From Gp13-AA77 sp035946575 (GTDB lineage Bacteria; Acidobacteriota; Terriglobia; UBA7540): a DNA stretch of 64,000 bases. A program made the translations under genes and the position numbers. This document shows positions 17,953-26,223 of the stretch, piece by piece. The first letter of the stretch is position 1; every line of letters starts with the position of its first letter. A model generated the notes under the pieces. It was not told the DNA's origin, made no database searches, and saw only the letters and a list, made by a program, of their open reading frames with translations. The stretch lies in the NCBI GenBank assembly GCA_035946575.1, contig DASYZG010000028.1:1-64000 (forward strand). The letters run 5' to 3'.

Positions 17953-18956
17953 GTCGTCTCCCTCGATCTGACGGAATTGCCTTCCGCCGAGTCTCTCCCT
18001 TTGGATTTGAGATTAAAACCGCAACCGGGTGAAGTTCCGGTCTCCCCTGCCGGACTTCGCCGTCCTATTTCGAGAGCCGGCCCGGGAAAGCATCTATGGG
18101 CTCGGCCCGAACTCGCGCGCTGTACGCGGCCAGACCTACTTGCCAGAGCGGCCATCATCCCTGCGGGATCTCACTCTCCTATTCCCGTTGTGCCCCCAGC
18201 AAACACAGGCGGTTCCTTCCGACCTCTTGCTGAAACACGCCCGAAAAACCGCGACAGAGCGCGAGGTAACCAGGATGATGGCAGATAAAGATGCCCGTCT
18301 TGCGCGATAACAGCCGGCGAGCGGGCCGGGCCGGAGCCCGGCGCACTACGAAAACGGTTGTGGCAGCATTCGATACGCCGTTGGCCGCGGTCAGCACACG
18401 GGGTATCGCCCGTGTTGCGGTCGCCAGGACGATCAGCAACACGACCCAGCACAGACGTGCTCCCGAGAGCTTGAGCATCCGGCGTGTTCCTCTATGACGA
18501 GCAAATCTCGGGTTTCGACTCCCTACACGTACCTGAGGCCCATCAATAAAAGCGGACAGACAGATTAGCCGCCGGGCCGCCTCTTGTCAAGGGATGACCA
18601 GTATAGAACTTTTTAGTACCTCGAAAGGAATAGCCTAACTCGAGGGCCCTCTGGACGCGAGTTCAAGGTCCAGGATAGTCTGCATCGTGAATCTTACCAA
18701 AGGGATAACACATGTGGATGTGCTGTGTTGGGATGTAATGACACCGGTTAAGCTTGACGGCGCTCCACCATGGATGGAAGAATCAGCGACTTAGCCGTTT
18801 CGTCCTGCGACAGGATTCTTGCAGAAACAAGAACCGGGCTCCGGGAGAGATCTTGAATTACGGGGCTCGCTTTGGCGTCTGGAGAGCTTGATCTATTCCG
18901 TCGCCTTGCGCAAGGCTATCTCATTTATAAAGAGCAATATAGAGAAGAAGGTGATT
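17953..18956. other. Long intergenic region (about 1 kb)
   Basis: No supported gene is present. A minus-strand frame at 18179-18478 begins with a signal-peptide-like run (MLKLSGARLCWVVLLIVL) and then loses protein character, so it may be the decayed 5' end of a secreted-protein gene. AACACA...TGTGTT around 18707-18729 is a short inverted repeat. The promoter of the downstream FG-GAP gene should be here. Confidence 0.35.
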
Positions 18957-20963
18957 ATGAGCAGAAGTCGCCGGAAGGATGCAGTGGATGCTACCGCGAT
19001 GCTTTGTGGCGTGCTGTTTTTGGCGGCGTTTGCCGGAGCGCAGACGAATCCGGTGCCGAGCCTGGATCTGCCCTCTTCGCCGATGGGGTCGGCTGCGGGC
19101 GGAGCGCAGTTCACGCTGACGGCGAACGGGACAGGTTTCGTAAAGGGTTCGGTCGTGACCTGGAACGGGGTTGCTTTGCAGACCAGCTACGTCTCCGGCA
19201 CCAAAGTCACGGCGATCGTGCCAGCCGCGAACTTGGCATCAGCGACGGGAGCCTCGATCGCGGTCGCGCAGCCTGGTGGAGCTCCGGTTTCGAATTGGGT
19301 GCCTTTTGAGGTCGGCAACACGGAATCGTCAGTGAGTCTGGGGCGCACGGACTATGGCGTCGGCACGGATTCCCTGTCGGCGGTGACCGCCGATTTCAAC
19401 GGCGACGGCATTCTGGATCTCGTAGTGGTCAGCAACAGCGGCTCAAGCTTCACCGTGCTGACGGGAAACGGCGGTGGGACGTTCACTGTGCAAGGGACCT
19501 TCACGGTTCCCAGCACGCCGGGCTACGCCGTGGCGGGCGACTTCAATAACGATGGCCATCAGGACCTGGCCGTATCGGGAATCGGAGAGGTTTATGTATT
19601 TCCGGGTAACGGCGACGGGACCTTTGGCACCGCCACCGTCTATACCGCGCAGGCCGATGACGGTCCGGTAGCGGCGGGCGACCTGAACGGCGACGGCGTG
19701 CTGGACATCGCCACCACGAACGCGGCCACCGGGACCGTCGCGGTACTGATAAACGGGGTCGAGACCGACTACACCGTGGGCAGCCAGCCGGAGGGCGTGG
19801 TGATGGCCGATTTGAATCGCGACGGCCGGCTCGACCTGGCCGTGGCGAATTACGCCAGCTCCAGTATCTCCGTCCTTCTGGGCAAGGGAGACGGGACTTT
19901 CCGGACTGCGGCGACGGTGTCCACCACCGGCGGACCCTGGGCGCTCGTGGCCGCCGACGTCAGCGGCGACGCCAAGCTGGACTTGCTGGTGGCGACCCCG
20001 GGTTATCAGCAGGTGGAGAACCAGTTGGTGGTTCTGCTGGGAAACGGCGACGGAACATTCAAGGTGCCCGCAGGCTACAGCGTGTCCGGCGACCCGGTGG
20101 CGCTGGTGGCCGGCGACTTCAACAACGACCGGAAGCTGGACGTGGCAGTGGCGGCAGCGACCGGCGACGCCATCTGCCTGCTTCAGGGAAACGGCAACGG
20201 GACGTTCCAGACCGGCCGGACCTTCAAGACGCCGGCGGGCATCGCCGCCCTGGCAGCGGGGGACTTCAATAAGGACGGCGCCCTGGACCTGGCGGGGAGC
20301 TACAGCAATTCCTCCTCGGCCTCGGTATTCCTGCAGTCGGCGAGCGGCGGCCCGGCCGTGACGCTGAGTCCAACCAGTCTGCTGTTTCCTCTGACCGTAG
20401 TTTCCTACAGCAGTGCGCCCATGCCGGTGACCCTCACCAACACGGGGGCGGCCAACCTGAGCATTACGGGCATCACCGCAAGCACGCAGTTCACCCAGAC
20501 CAACAACTGCGGATCGAGCCTGGCTCCCGGGGCCTTCTGCACCATAAATGTGGTCTTCACGCCTCAGCATCAGGGGACGCAGACGGGGACGCTGACCATC
20601 ACGGATAACGCGACGGGGAGTCCCCAGGCGGTTTCGCTGCAGGGGCAGGCCACGTTCTTTCTGGTTTCGCCGCTCAGCCTGAACTTCGGTGCGGTGAGCG
20701 TGGGCACCACCAGCACCGCCCAGGTGATTTCGATCTATGGTGAGGACAGCACGCCGGAGAAGGTCAGCTTCAGCATTTCGCCTTCGGGTGACACGTCGCT
20801 GTTCCCGTACACGAACACCTGCAATGGTTACGTGCCCTCGCACGCGACCTGCACGGTGAGCATCAGCTTCGCGCCCACTGCCACGGGCGCGGTCAGCGCC
20901 ACCTTCCAGATCAGCGGCGGGGGCGGCATTACCAGGGTGCCCATGTCGGGTACGGGTCAATGA
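18957..20963 (+). CDS. Secreted IPT/TIG + FG-GAP (VCBS) + ASH-domain protein
   Basis: A 668-residue exported protein with a signal peptide (VDATAMLCGVLFLAAFAGAQ). An N-terminal IPT/TIG-like Ig domain (about 25-120) is followed by seven or so FG-GAP/VCBS repeats with calcium-type Asp motifs (FNGDGILDLVV, FNNDGHQDLAV, LNGDGVLDIAT, LNRDGRLDLAV). Two ASH/choice-of-anchor-type domains come last (TLTNTGAANLSITGI, CTINVVFTPQHQGTQTG). FG-GAP repeats form a beta-propeller like integrin alpha chains. No enzymatic residues are evident; a surface adhesion or binding role is likely but inferred. The ATG at 18957 with AAGGTGATT upstream is chosen over an upstream in-frame extension lacking a signal peptide. 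Confidence 0.85.
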   Translation: MSRSRRKDAVDATAMLCGVLFLAAFAGAQTNPVPSLDLPSSPMGSAAGGAQFTLTANGTGFVKGSVVTWNGVALQTSYVSGTKVTAIVPAANLASATGASIAVAQPGGAPVSNWVPFEVGNTESSVSLGRTDYGVGTDSLSAVTADFNGDGILDLVVVSNSGSSFTVLTGNGGGTFTVQGTFTVPSTPGYAVAGDFNNDGHQDLAVSGIGEVYVFPGNGDGTFGTATVYTAQADDGPVAAGDLNGDGVLDIATTNAATGTVAVLINGVETDYTVGSQPEGVVMADLNRDGRLDLAVANYASSSISVLLGKGDGTFRTAATVSTTGGPWALVAADVSGDAKLDLLVATPGYQQVENQLVVLLGNGDGTFKVPAGYSVSGDPVALVAGDFNNDRKLDVAVAAATGDAICLLQGNGNGTFQTGRTFKTPAGIAALAAGDFNKDGALDLAGSYSNSSSASVFLQSASGGPAVTLSPTSLLFPLTVVSYSSAPMPVTLTNTGAANLSITGITASTQFTQTNNCGSSLAPGAFCTINVVFTPQHQGTQTGTLTITDNATGSPQAVSLQGQATFFLVSPLSLNFGAVSVGTTSTAQVISIYGEDSTPEKVSFSISPSGDTSLFPYTNTCNGYVPSHATCTVSISFAPTATGAVSATFQISGGGGITRVPMSGTGQ

Positions 20964-21096
20964 GTCCGGTGCGGTTTAGCTCTAAGAGCACCTGAGGAAA
21001 TCGGGACGGGCAAAGAGCTGCCCCGAGCTTATGTTGTTGCTCGATTCGGGCTGGGAACGGCAGCGGTTAGTTGTGAAGGGGGATCTTACGCAACTT

Positions 21097-23046
21097 ATGA
21101 GAGTCCGACTGAAGATAGTTCTCATTCTAGTCCTATTTGCAGGCGGCGCGCGCGGTGCTGCAGCCCAGATCACGGTGTCGCCAACCAGCCTTAGTTTCGG
21201 CAGCGTCGCGGTTAACGTTCAGGGTTTTGCTTCCTACGTGACGATTACCAATAATTACAGCACCTCGGTGAACCTGACGAGCATCACTTTGGGATCGCCG
21301 GAGTACGGCATATACACAGGTCTTCCGGTTCAGACGATCGGCGCACATGCCAAAGTGTCGCAATTTGCCTTTGTGTTCCGAGCCTCGCAACCAGGAACAT
21401 ACGACAGCACGATAACATTTAATTTCAAGGGGCTTCCGAGTGTTGTGATTCAAACGTCGGCGACGGCTTTCACTACGACTGCGGCGGCCACGCTCAGCAC
21501 CAACTCATTGAACTTCGGCAGTGTGAGCCTGGGCGCCAGCAGCGCCAGCCAAACGGTGACCGTGACCAATACGGGCGGACCGGATTCCATCAAGCTCAGC
21601 GCAGTCGAGTTGTATTACCAGCCTTTTATCGAGACGGGGCCTCTGCCTCCGGTGACGTTGGCGCCCGGCCAATCGGCCAGCTATCAGGTGAGTTTCTCAC
21701 CGCTGACGACGGGATCCACGACCGCCAGCCTCACCTTCTGTTACAACAATCTGCCCTGCAACGGCGTGGACCTCACGGGTACAGGTGCTGCACCGGCCAA
21801 GTTGGCGCTGACCAATTACCCTGTGCTGCCATACTCGACTCGGGGCTACGCTTATCAGGGGAATATGACCGCGTCAGGCGGCAAGACGCCCTATATCTTT
21901 CGCCTCCATTCCGGCTCGATGCCGGGCGGGCTCAGCCTGGCCCAAAGCGGAGCCATCACGGGCACGGTAAGTTCCACGGACAAGCTGGGCAACTACACTT
22001 TCACGGTCCAGGTGCAGGACTCGAGCACGCCCAAGCGCTTGACTGCCACTGAAACCCTGACCTTACCGGTGGACGCGGGCACCGGCGCCAACTGCGCCAT
22101 TCTCTCTGAGGATGTTCCAAACACGACGAATCCGATTGTGGACATCATGGATCTCGGCACGGGCACGTATTGCCCGGAAGGCGATCCCAATTGCACCCAG
22201 TGCCCCTTCGGTGAGAATTGTGAAGGCGGGCTTTATCCCGGCGGCTCGAATACGGATCCCGATCCGCACCATTCTGACGGCGTAGCCATTGCCCAGGCCA
22301 TTCAGCCTATCAACGGCAAGTATGTGATGATCTCGCTCGGCGAGTCCGCCAGCCAGCAGCCCTTCGAACAATTCATCACCCAGGGGAGCGCTGATCCTGA
22401 GCTTAACTCAAACCTGGTCATCGTCGATGGTGCCGAAGGTGGCGCCACGGCCAACACCTGGGCTTCAAGTACCTCCGTGTATTGGACCGATCTTATTGAC
22501 TATTCGCTGCCCTTTGCGGGCGTAACCGCCGACCAAGTGGTCGCGGCCTGGATCAGCGACGTCAACTCGGCCAAGAGCTGTAATCCTGGCAACTGCTTCC
22601 CGGGCGACGCGCAGACGCTGCAGACCGACTATGAAGACATCGCCCAGCTTCTGCTGCAGAACTTTCCCAATATCAAGATGATGTTCTTCTCCAGCATGAA
22701 CTACTCCGGGTACTCAACCGGGGTCGACACCACACTGCCTGAGCCGCAGGCGTACGAGAGCGCTTTCGGCGCCAAGTGGGCCATCGCGGATCAGATCAAC
22801 GGCAATCCCAACCTGAACTACAATCCCAACAACGGCCCGGTGAAGGCGCCCTGGATGGGTTGGAGTGTCTATGATTGGGCTAACGGGCTGACCCCGCGAA
22901 GCGATGGAATCACCTGGAGCTGCCAGGACCTCAGTCCCGACGGCCTGCATCCGGCGAATCCCTGGGGGCACGTCAAAATCGCGCAGTATCTTCTGAACTG
23001 GTTCAAGACGGCAGATTTGACTGCGCCCTGGTTCGTGAAGCCCTAG
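21097..23046 (+). CDS. Secreted ASH + Ig-like + SGNH-hydrolase-like protein
   Basis: A 649-residue exported protein with a signal peptide (MRVRLKIVLILVLFAGGARG). Two ASH/choice-of-anchor-type domains (SPTSLSFGSVAVNVQG and TNSLNFGSVSLGASS) are followed by a putative Ig domain of He_PIG type (MPGGLSLAQSGAITGTVS). The C-terminal third resembles an SGNH/GDSL hydrolase: a nucleophile candidate S417 in SLGESAS and the C-terminal pair D615/H618 in SPDGLHP. The oxyanion Gly and Asn blocks are less clear. The region between is Cys-rich (CPEGDPNCTQCPFGENC). It may be an extracellular esterase or deacetylase tethered by Ig-like modules. The start at 21097 is chosen by signal-peptide fit; the SD is distant. 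A MITE follows the stop directly. Confidence 0.75.
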   Translation: MRVRLKIVLILVLFAGGARGAAAQITVSPTSLSFGSVAVNVQGFASYVTITNNYSTSVNLTSITLGSPEYGIYTGLPVQTIGAHAKVSQFAFVFRASQPGTYDSTITFNFKGLPSVVIQTSATAFTTTAAATLSTNSLNFGSVSLGASSASQTVTVTNTGGPDSIKLSAVELYYQPFIETGPLPPVTLAPGQSASYQVSFSPLTTGSTTASLTFCYNNLPCNGVDLTGTGAAPAKLALTNYPVLPYSTRGYAYQGNMTASGGKTPYIFRLHSGSMPGGLSLAQSGAITGTVSSTDKLGNYTFTVQVQDSSTPKRLTATETLTLPVDAGTGANCAILSEDVPNTTNPIVDIMDLGTGTYCPEGDPNCTQCPFGENCEGGLYPGGSNTDPDPHHSDGVAIAQAIQPINGKYVMISLGESASQQPFEQFITQGSADPELNSNLVIVDGAEGGATANTWASSTSVYWTDLIDYSLPFAGVTADQVVAAWISDVNSAKSCNPGNCFPGDAQTLQTDYEDIAQLLLQNFPNIKMMFFSSMNYSGYSTGVDTTLPEPQAYESAFGAKWAIADQINGNPNLNYNPNNGPVKAPWMGWSVYDWANGLTPRSDGITWSCQDLSPDGLHPANPWGHVKIAQYLLNWFKTADLTAPWFVKP

Positions 23047-23048
23047 TC

Positions 23049-23173
23049 TGGCAGGCTGCTGAAAGACACGGTTTGATGAGGGTAGCGCCGAGTTTACTTC
23101 GCCATAACTCCAACACCCTCAACACGCACGTTGCGGTCTAAAGCCGCCTCTACACGTTTTTGGCAGCCGGCTA
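23049..23173. mobile_element. MITE-like element, copy 1
   Basis: A 125-bp element with terminal inverted repeats related to TAGCAGGCTGCTGA (left TGGCAGGCTGCTGA, right ending CAGCCGGCTA). It contains two internal short hairpins. Same orientation as copy 3 at 47067. It is the most diverged of the three copies and has no coding capacity. CTAG occurs just outside both ends. Confidence 0.8.
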
Positions 23174-23471
23174 GAAGGAATCTTCATTTCGAAACCGGCG
23201 AGCGTCATGGCAAGCACCACGGCGTTTCTCTTGCCTGGCAGGGGTGACGCTGCGGACTTCTTTCTCGCGGTCGAGCTCCCGCTTCGAACGTTGTGCGGTG
23301 GCGCGCGGGTCACTCAGCGTGGATGTCTGAAGCACCAGGGCACGGGCTATTGATAGGAGGCCGGTGGCGAGCCTCACAGTTGGGTGAAACCGATTTGCCG
23401 TGGAGTAAGTGACGGGATACGAGGCAAGCGACAGGAACGAGCTGCGCGATCACGAGCTTTTCAGCAAACTG
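23174..23471. other. Intergenic region after MITE copy 1
   Basis: Short minus-strand frames exist (one reads NAVVLAMTLAGFEMKI) but none has a start, SD and composition that together support a gene. Possibly decayed coding DNA. Confidence 0.3.
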
Positions 23472-23939
23472 TCAGGCGCGATCCTGTTCGGTGGCGAGCT
23501 GCACAAACCGGACGCGCTTCGTCCGTTCACCCAGCAGATTCGCGTAGAACTCCAGAACGGAGGCCATCTTCAGCAGCAGCGATCGTCCCTTCATTCCGAA
23601 AAGGCGGCTGGCGGGCATTAGTCCGCAGACAATGCGGAAGTAGATTGCGCCTGTCCGCTCAGCCCCGGAGAGATGGCGGCGCTGATTGCCGGCGTTGCGC
23701 AGCAGATAGGTGAGTGTGACGAAGTCGTGCTTCAACTCGCGCTGAAAACCGGCGCTGTCCATCGGCGTATCACCCGTTTCCAAAGCGCGGCGCAGGCGAG
23801 GAAAGCTCAACTTGTTGGCCTCGACAATTGGCTCCGCCAACCGCTCCTCAAACCGCCGCTGGAAGATTCTTTCGCAGGCTGCTTGTAGATAGAAGAGCAA
23901 CAGGGCTGCGGAAAACACGAGGATCAGCGCCGAGAGCAT
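23472..23939 (-). CDS. Small single-pass membrane protein, unknown function
   Basis: A 155-residue protein. The N-terminus is a membrane helix (MLSALILVFSAALLLFYLQA) followed directly by a Cys and a basic, probably helical cytoplasmic region with several Arg/Lys-Glu pairs (RIFQRRFEERLAEPIVEANK). The C-terminal half is basic. I do not recognise a named domain. The ATG at 23939 is preferred over the GTG at 23942 because GGAG lies at a normal distance. It is monocistronic between the MITE and a divergent periplasmic-protein gene. Composition and codon use look genuine. Confidence 0.65.
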   Translation of the reverse strand: MLSALILVFSAALLLFYLQAACERIFQRRFEERLAEPIVEANKLSFPRLRRALETGDTPMDSAGFQRELKHDFVTLTYLLRNAGNQRRHLSGAERTGAIYFRIVCGLMPASRLFGMKGRSLLLKMASVLEFYANLLGERTKRVRFVQLATEQDRA

Positions 23940-24381
23940 CACAATCTCCGTTCACAAGTCTAATCGGCCGGAACACGACTCGACTTGAGCAAATAATTCG
24001 AGCCTCGCCCGAGGACCTTTCGGGATCGGGGGAATTGGATGAATGAGCCATCACTCTCGATCAAAAGGTGGCTTTCGGGGCCTTGAACGGGCATCCTGTG
24101 TTCGGGGCTATACAGCTTAACGCGCTCATTCTACAAGGCATAAATGCCGGAACTGCGTTGGCGTTGTTGGTTTGAAACTCCAATCCTCTCCATTCTCTTA
24201 ATTCCCTCACGCTTTGTTGATTTTATTAGACTTGTTGGCTTTGTGCGGGAAAACGCATGGGCGGGTGCTTCTTTCTGTCGGCCGGGGAAGTCGGAATGGA
24301 ATATGAAGGCCCTATAATGCAAGGCTAGCCGGCTTGTGAAGGGTACACCCGGCCACTATACTCACTGGCGGAGTCAAGATC
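23940..24381. other. Divergent intergenic region
   Basis: About 440 bases between the small membrane protein gene (minus) and the CxxCH protein gene (plus). It includes a lower-GC segment at 24170-24260 and one clear -10-like TATAAT at 24313. No supported gene. Confidence 0.4.
24313..24318 (+). promoter_or_regulatory. Candidate -10 box (TATAAT)
   Basis: A perfect TATAAT lies 64 bases before the ATG at 24382. The -35 position is a poor match. A start here would give a leader of about 55 bases. Confidence 0.35.
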
Positions 24382-25500
24382 ATGAGAGGATTCCGGTTTC
24401 GACGGTGCGCCGCAGCCGTCTGCATAGTGGGGTGTGTGGCAACAAGCGCCTTCGCTGCGGACACCAAGCCGAGATCCTCGCCGAACTCGGCCAAATGGAG
24501 CCCTAAAGCAGCCGCATCGTACCTCGACGGCCGCCTCGAGTGGTGGATGGGTTGGCCGGTCGCGGCTCGCGACCACGGTACGTTCTGCGTTTCCTGTCAT
24601 ACTGCCGCGCCCTACGCTTTGGCCCGGCCCCTCCTTCAGTCGGCACTCGGCGAACAATCCCTTTCGGCCGCCGAGCAGAAGCTCCTGGAGAACGTCACGA
24701 AACGGGTGCGGATGTGGGACGAAGTCGCGCCGTTCTATCCTGACGAGACGCGGGGCGTCCCGAAGACATCGGAATCGCGCGGCACCGAGTCGGTGCTCAA
24801 TGCCCTCATTCTCTCGGCGGCTGACGCACGCACGGGCAGCTTGAGTCCCGCCACGCGCCGTGCTTTCGAAATCATGTGGAAGGAGCAATTGAAGACGGGG
24901 GACGCTCGCGGAGCCTGGGCATGGCTCGAATTTCACAACAAACCGTGGGAGGGCGACTCACAATACTATGGCGCCACGCTGGCGGCGATTGCCCTGGCCA
25001 ACGCTCCCGACGGCCCTGGGTATGATTTTGGGCCCACTGAACTGCTTCGCGACTATCTGGTGCGCGAGCAGGGGAAGCAGGTGCTGATCGATCGCGTGAT
25101 GCTCCTCTGGGCTTCGGGGCGCCTGCTCGGCGTCCTGACGACGGTTCAAAAGCAGTCCATCATCGATGAGGTGCTCTCGAGGCAGCAGCCCGACGGCGGA
25201 TTCAGCCTGTCGCAGTTCGTGGGATCGTGGAAGCGGCGGGACAGCACGCCGCTCGAAACGCGCAGCGACGGCTATGCTACGGGCCTCGTCACTCTCGCCC
25301 TGCTTGACAATGGCATGGCCCCGAGCGAGTCGCATCTGAGCCGAAGCCTGGAGTGGCTGAGGTCAAATCAACGATCCGCCGACGGACGCTGGCTGGCCTA
25401 TTCGCTGAATGAACAGCGCGATCTCAATTCCTACATCGGAGAGTTCATGAGCGACGCCGCCACAGCGTACGCCGTCCTCGCCCTCGAATACGGCAAGTAG
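24382..25500 (+). CDS. Periplasmic prenyltransferase/squalene-cyclase-fold protein with CxxCH motif
   Basis: A 372-residue exported protein with a signal peptide (AAAVCIVGCVATSAFA). Near the N-terminus it has CVSCH (C69-C72-H73), a c-type heme attachment motif, in the context DHGTFCVSCHTAAPYALARP. The rest looks like an alpha/alpha-toroid of the squalene-hopene cyclase/prenyltransferase class, with repeat motifs QQPDGGFSLSQF and ADGRWLAYSLN. The DXDD catalytic motif of hopene cyclases is not seen, so it is probably not a terpene cyclase. Similar proteins occur in Planctomycetes and Acidobacteria (recalled). A redox or binding role in the periplasm is possible. Heme attachment has not been shown; the Cys pair could be a disulfide. 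Confidence 0.78.
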   Translation: MRGFRFRRCAAAVCIVGCVATSAFAADTKPRSSPNSAKWSPKAAASYLDGRLEWWMGWPVAARDHGTFCVSCHTAAPYALARPLLQSALGEQSLSAAEQKLLENVTKRVRMWDEVAPFYPDETRGVPKTSESRGTESVLNALILSAADARTGSLSPATRRAFEIMWKEQLKTGDARGAWAWLEFHNKPWEGDSQYYGATLAAIALANAPDGPGYDFGPTELLRDYLVREQGKQVLIDRVMLLWASGRLLGVLTTVQKQSIIDEVLSRQQPDGGFSLSQFVGSWKRRDSTPLETRSDGYATGLVTLALLDNGMAPSESHLSRSLEWLRSNQRSADGRWLAYSLNEQRDLNSYIGEFMSDAATAYAVLALEYGK

Positions 25501-25572
25501 GGTGAATCGCACCCGAGTCGATCGAGGTGGCGGGTGAAAGCAGAGCAGTGCCGGAGACGCAGGAAGTCGGGA

Positions 25573-26028
25573 CTATTTGTCGGACTTCTTTTTGCCGCGG
25601 TGTACAATTTTCCTCCCCAGCCTTCCCAAGCCCTTCGCGCTTCCCTTGCCGATCTTCTCAGTACCCTTCGCGGTGCCGACGCCTACGTCCTTCCCGGCAC
25701 CGGCTGCTCCCGTGCCCAAATCGTCGGCGGCTCCCACAGGGTGCAAAGTTACAAGATTGGCCGCAGCGCCGGCGGTGCCTTTGCCCAAACTCTCGGCGCC
25801 CTTGCCCGCTCCTTTGCCGATGTCCTCACCGCCTTTGCCGATTTCTTTGCCCGGGCCGCGCTCCCGCTTCTGCTTCTTGCCTTTCTGTAGCGCTTCCGTC
25901 TGGGCCGCATTCTGGTCGGCCGACCCGATGGCCTGGTCCCGAAGCGGACCCATCGGCCGGGCGAATGACGACGAACTCAGCATGAAGACGAAGGTTGCGA
26001 GGGTAAACATAGTAAGTGTCGCTTTCAT
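25573..26028 (-). CDS. Small secreted Lys/Gly-repeat protein
   Basis: A 151-residue exported protein. A signal peptide (MKATLTMFTLATFVFMLSSSSFA) is followed by a strongly biased mature region rich in Lys, Gly and Ala, with recurring units such as GKEIGKGGEDIGKGAGKG, GAESLGKGTAG, GTEKIGKGSAKG and GLGRLGRK. The mature protein is very basic. No catalytic domain is recognisable. It may bind nucleic acid, polysaccharide or membranes, or be a substrate for an envelope process. GGAGGGCAC precedes the ATG. It is divergent from the tricorn-protease gene. The biased composition means homology calls from similarity alone would be unreliable. Confidence 0.72.
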   Translation of the reverse strand: MKATLTMFTLATFVFMLSSSSFARPMGPLRDQAIGSADQNAAQTEALQKGKKQKRERGPGKEIGKGGEDIGKGAGKGAESLGKGTAGAAANLVTLHPVGAADDLGTGAAGAGKDVGVGTAKGTEKIGKGSAKGLGRLGRKIVHRGKKKSDK

Positions 26029-26167
26029 GATGTGCCCTCCAGTAGTTCAATTCAATCCTGTTTGATGCTTGATTCGGGCTTGGCGGAGTACGAGGAATGG
26101 GGTTGCATTTCGATCGGCCGCACCGATTGTTGTAATCTGCGTCACACCGCCGGTCCCGCGAATCGCA

Positions 26168-26173
26168 TATAAT
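26168..26173 (+). promoter_or_regulatory. Candidate -10 box (TATAAT)
   Basis: A perfect TATAAT lies 56 bases before the ATG at 26224. There is no good -35 match. Confidence 0.3.
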
Positions 26174-26223
26174 CGCGGGTTCTCGAGAGAGTGAAAGTGC
26201 GGCCGGAGGAGAAGGGGACGACT

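Noticed and set aside
18179..18478. Short minus-strand frame beginning like a signal peptide
   Set aside because: After about 30 residues it loses protein character, there is no SD, and no known domain. It may be the 5' remnant of a lost secreted-protein gene.
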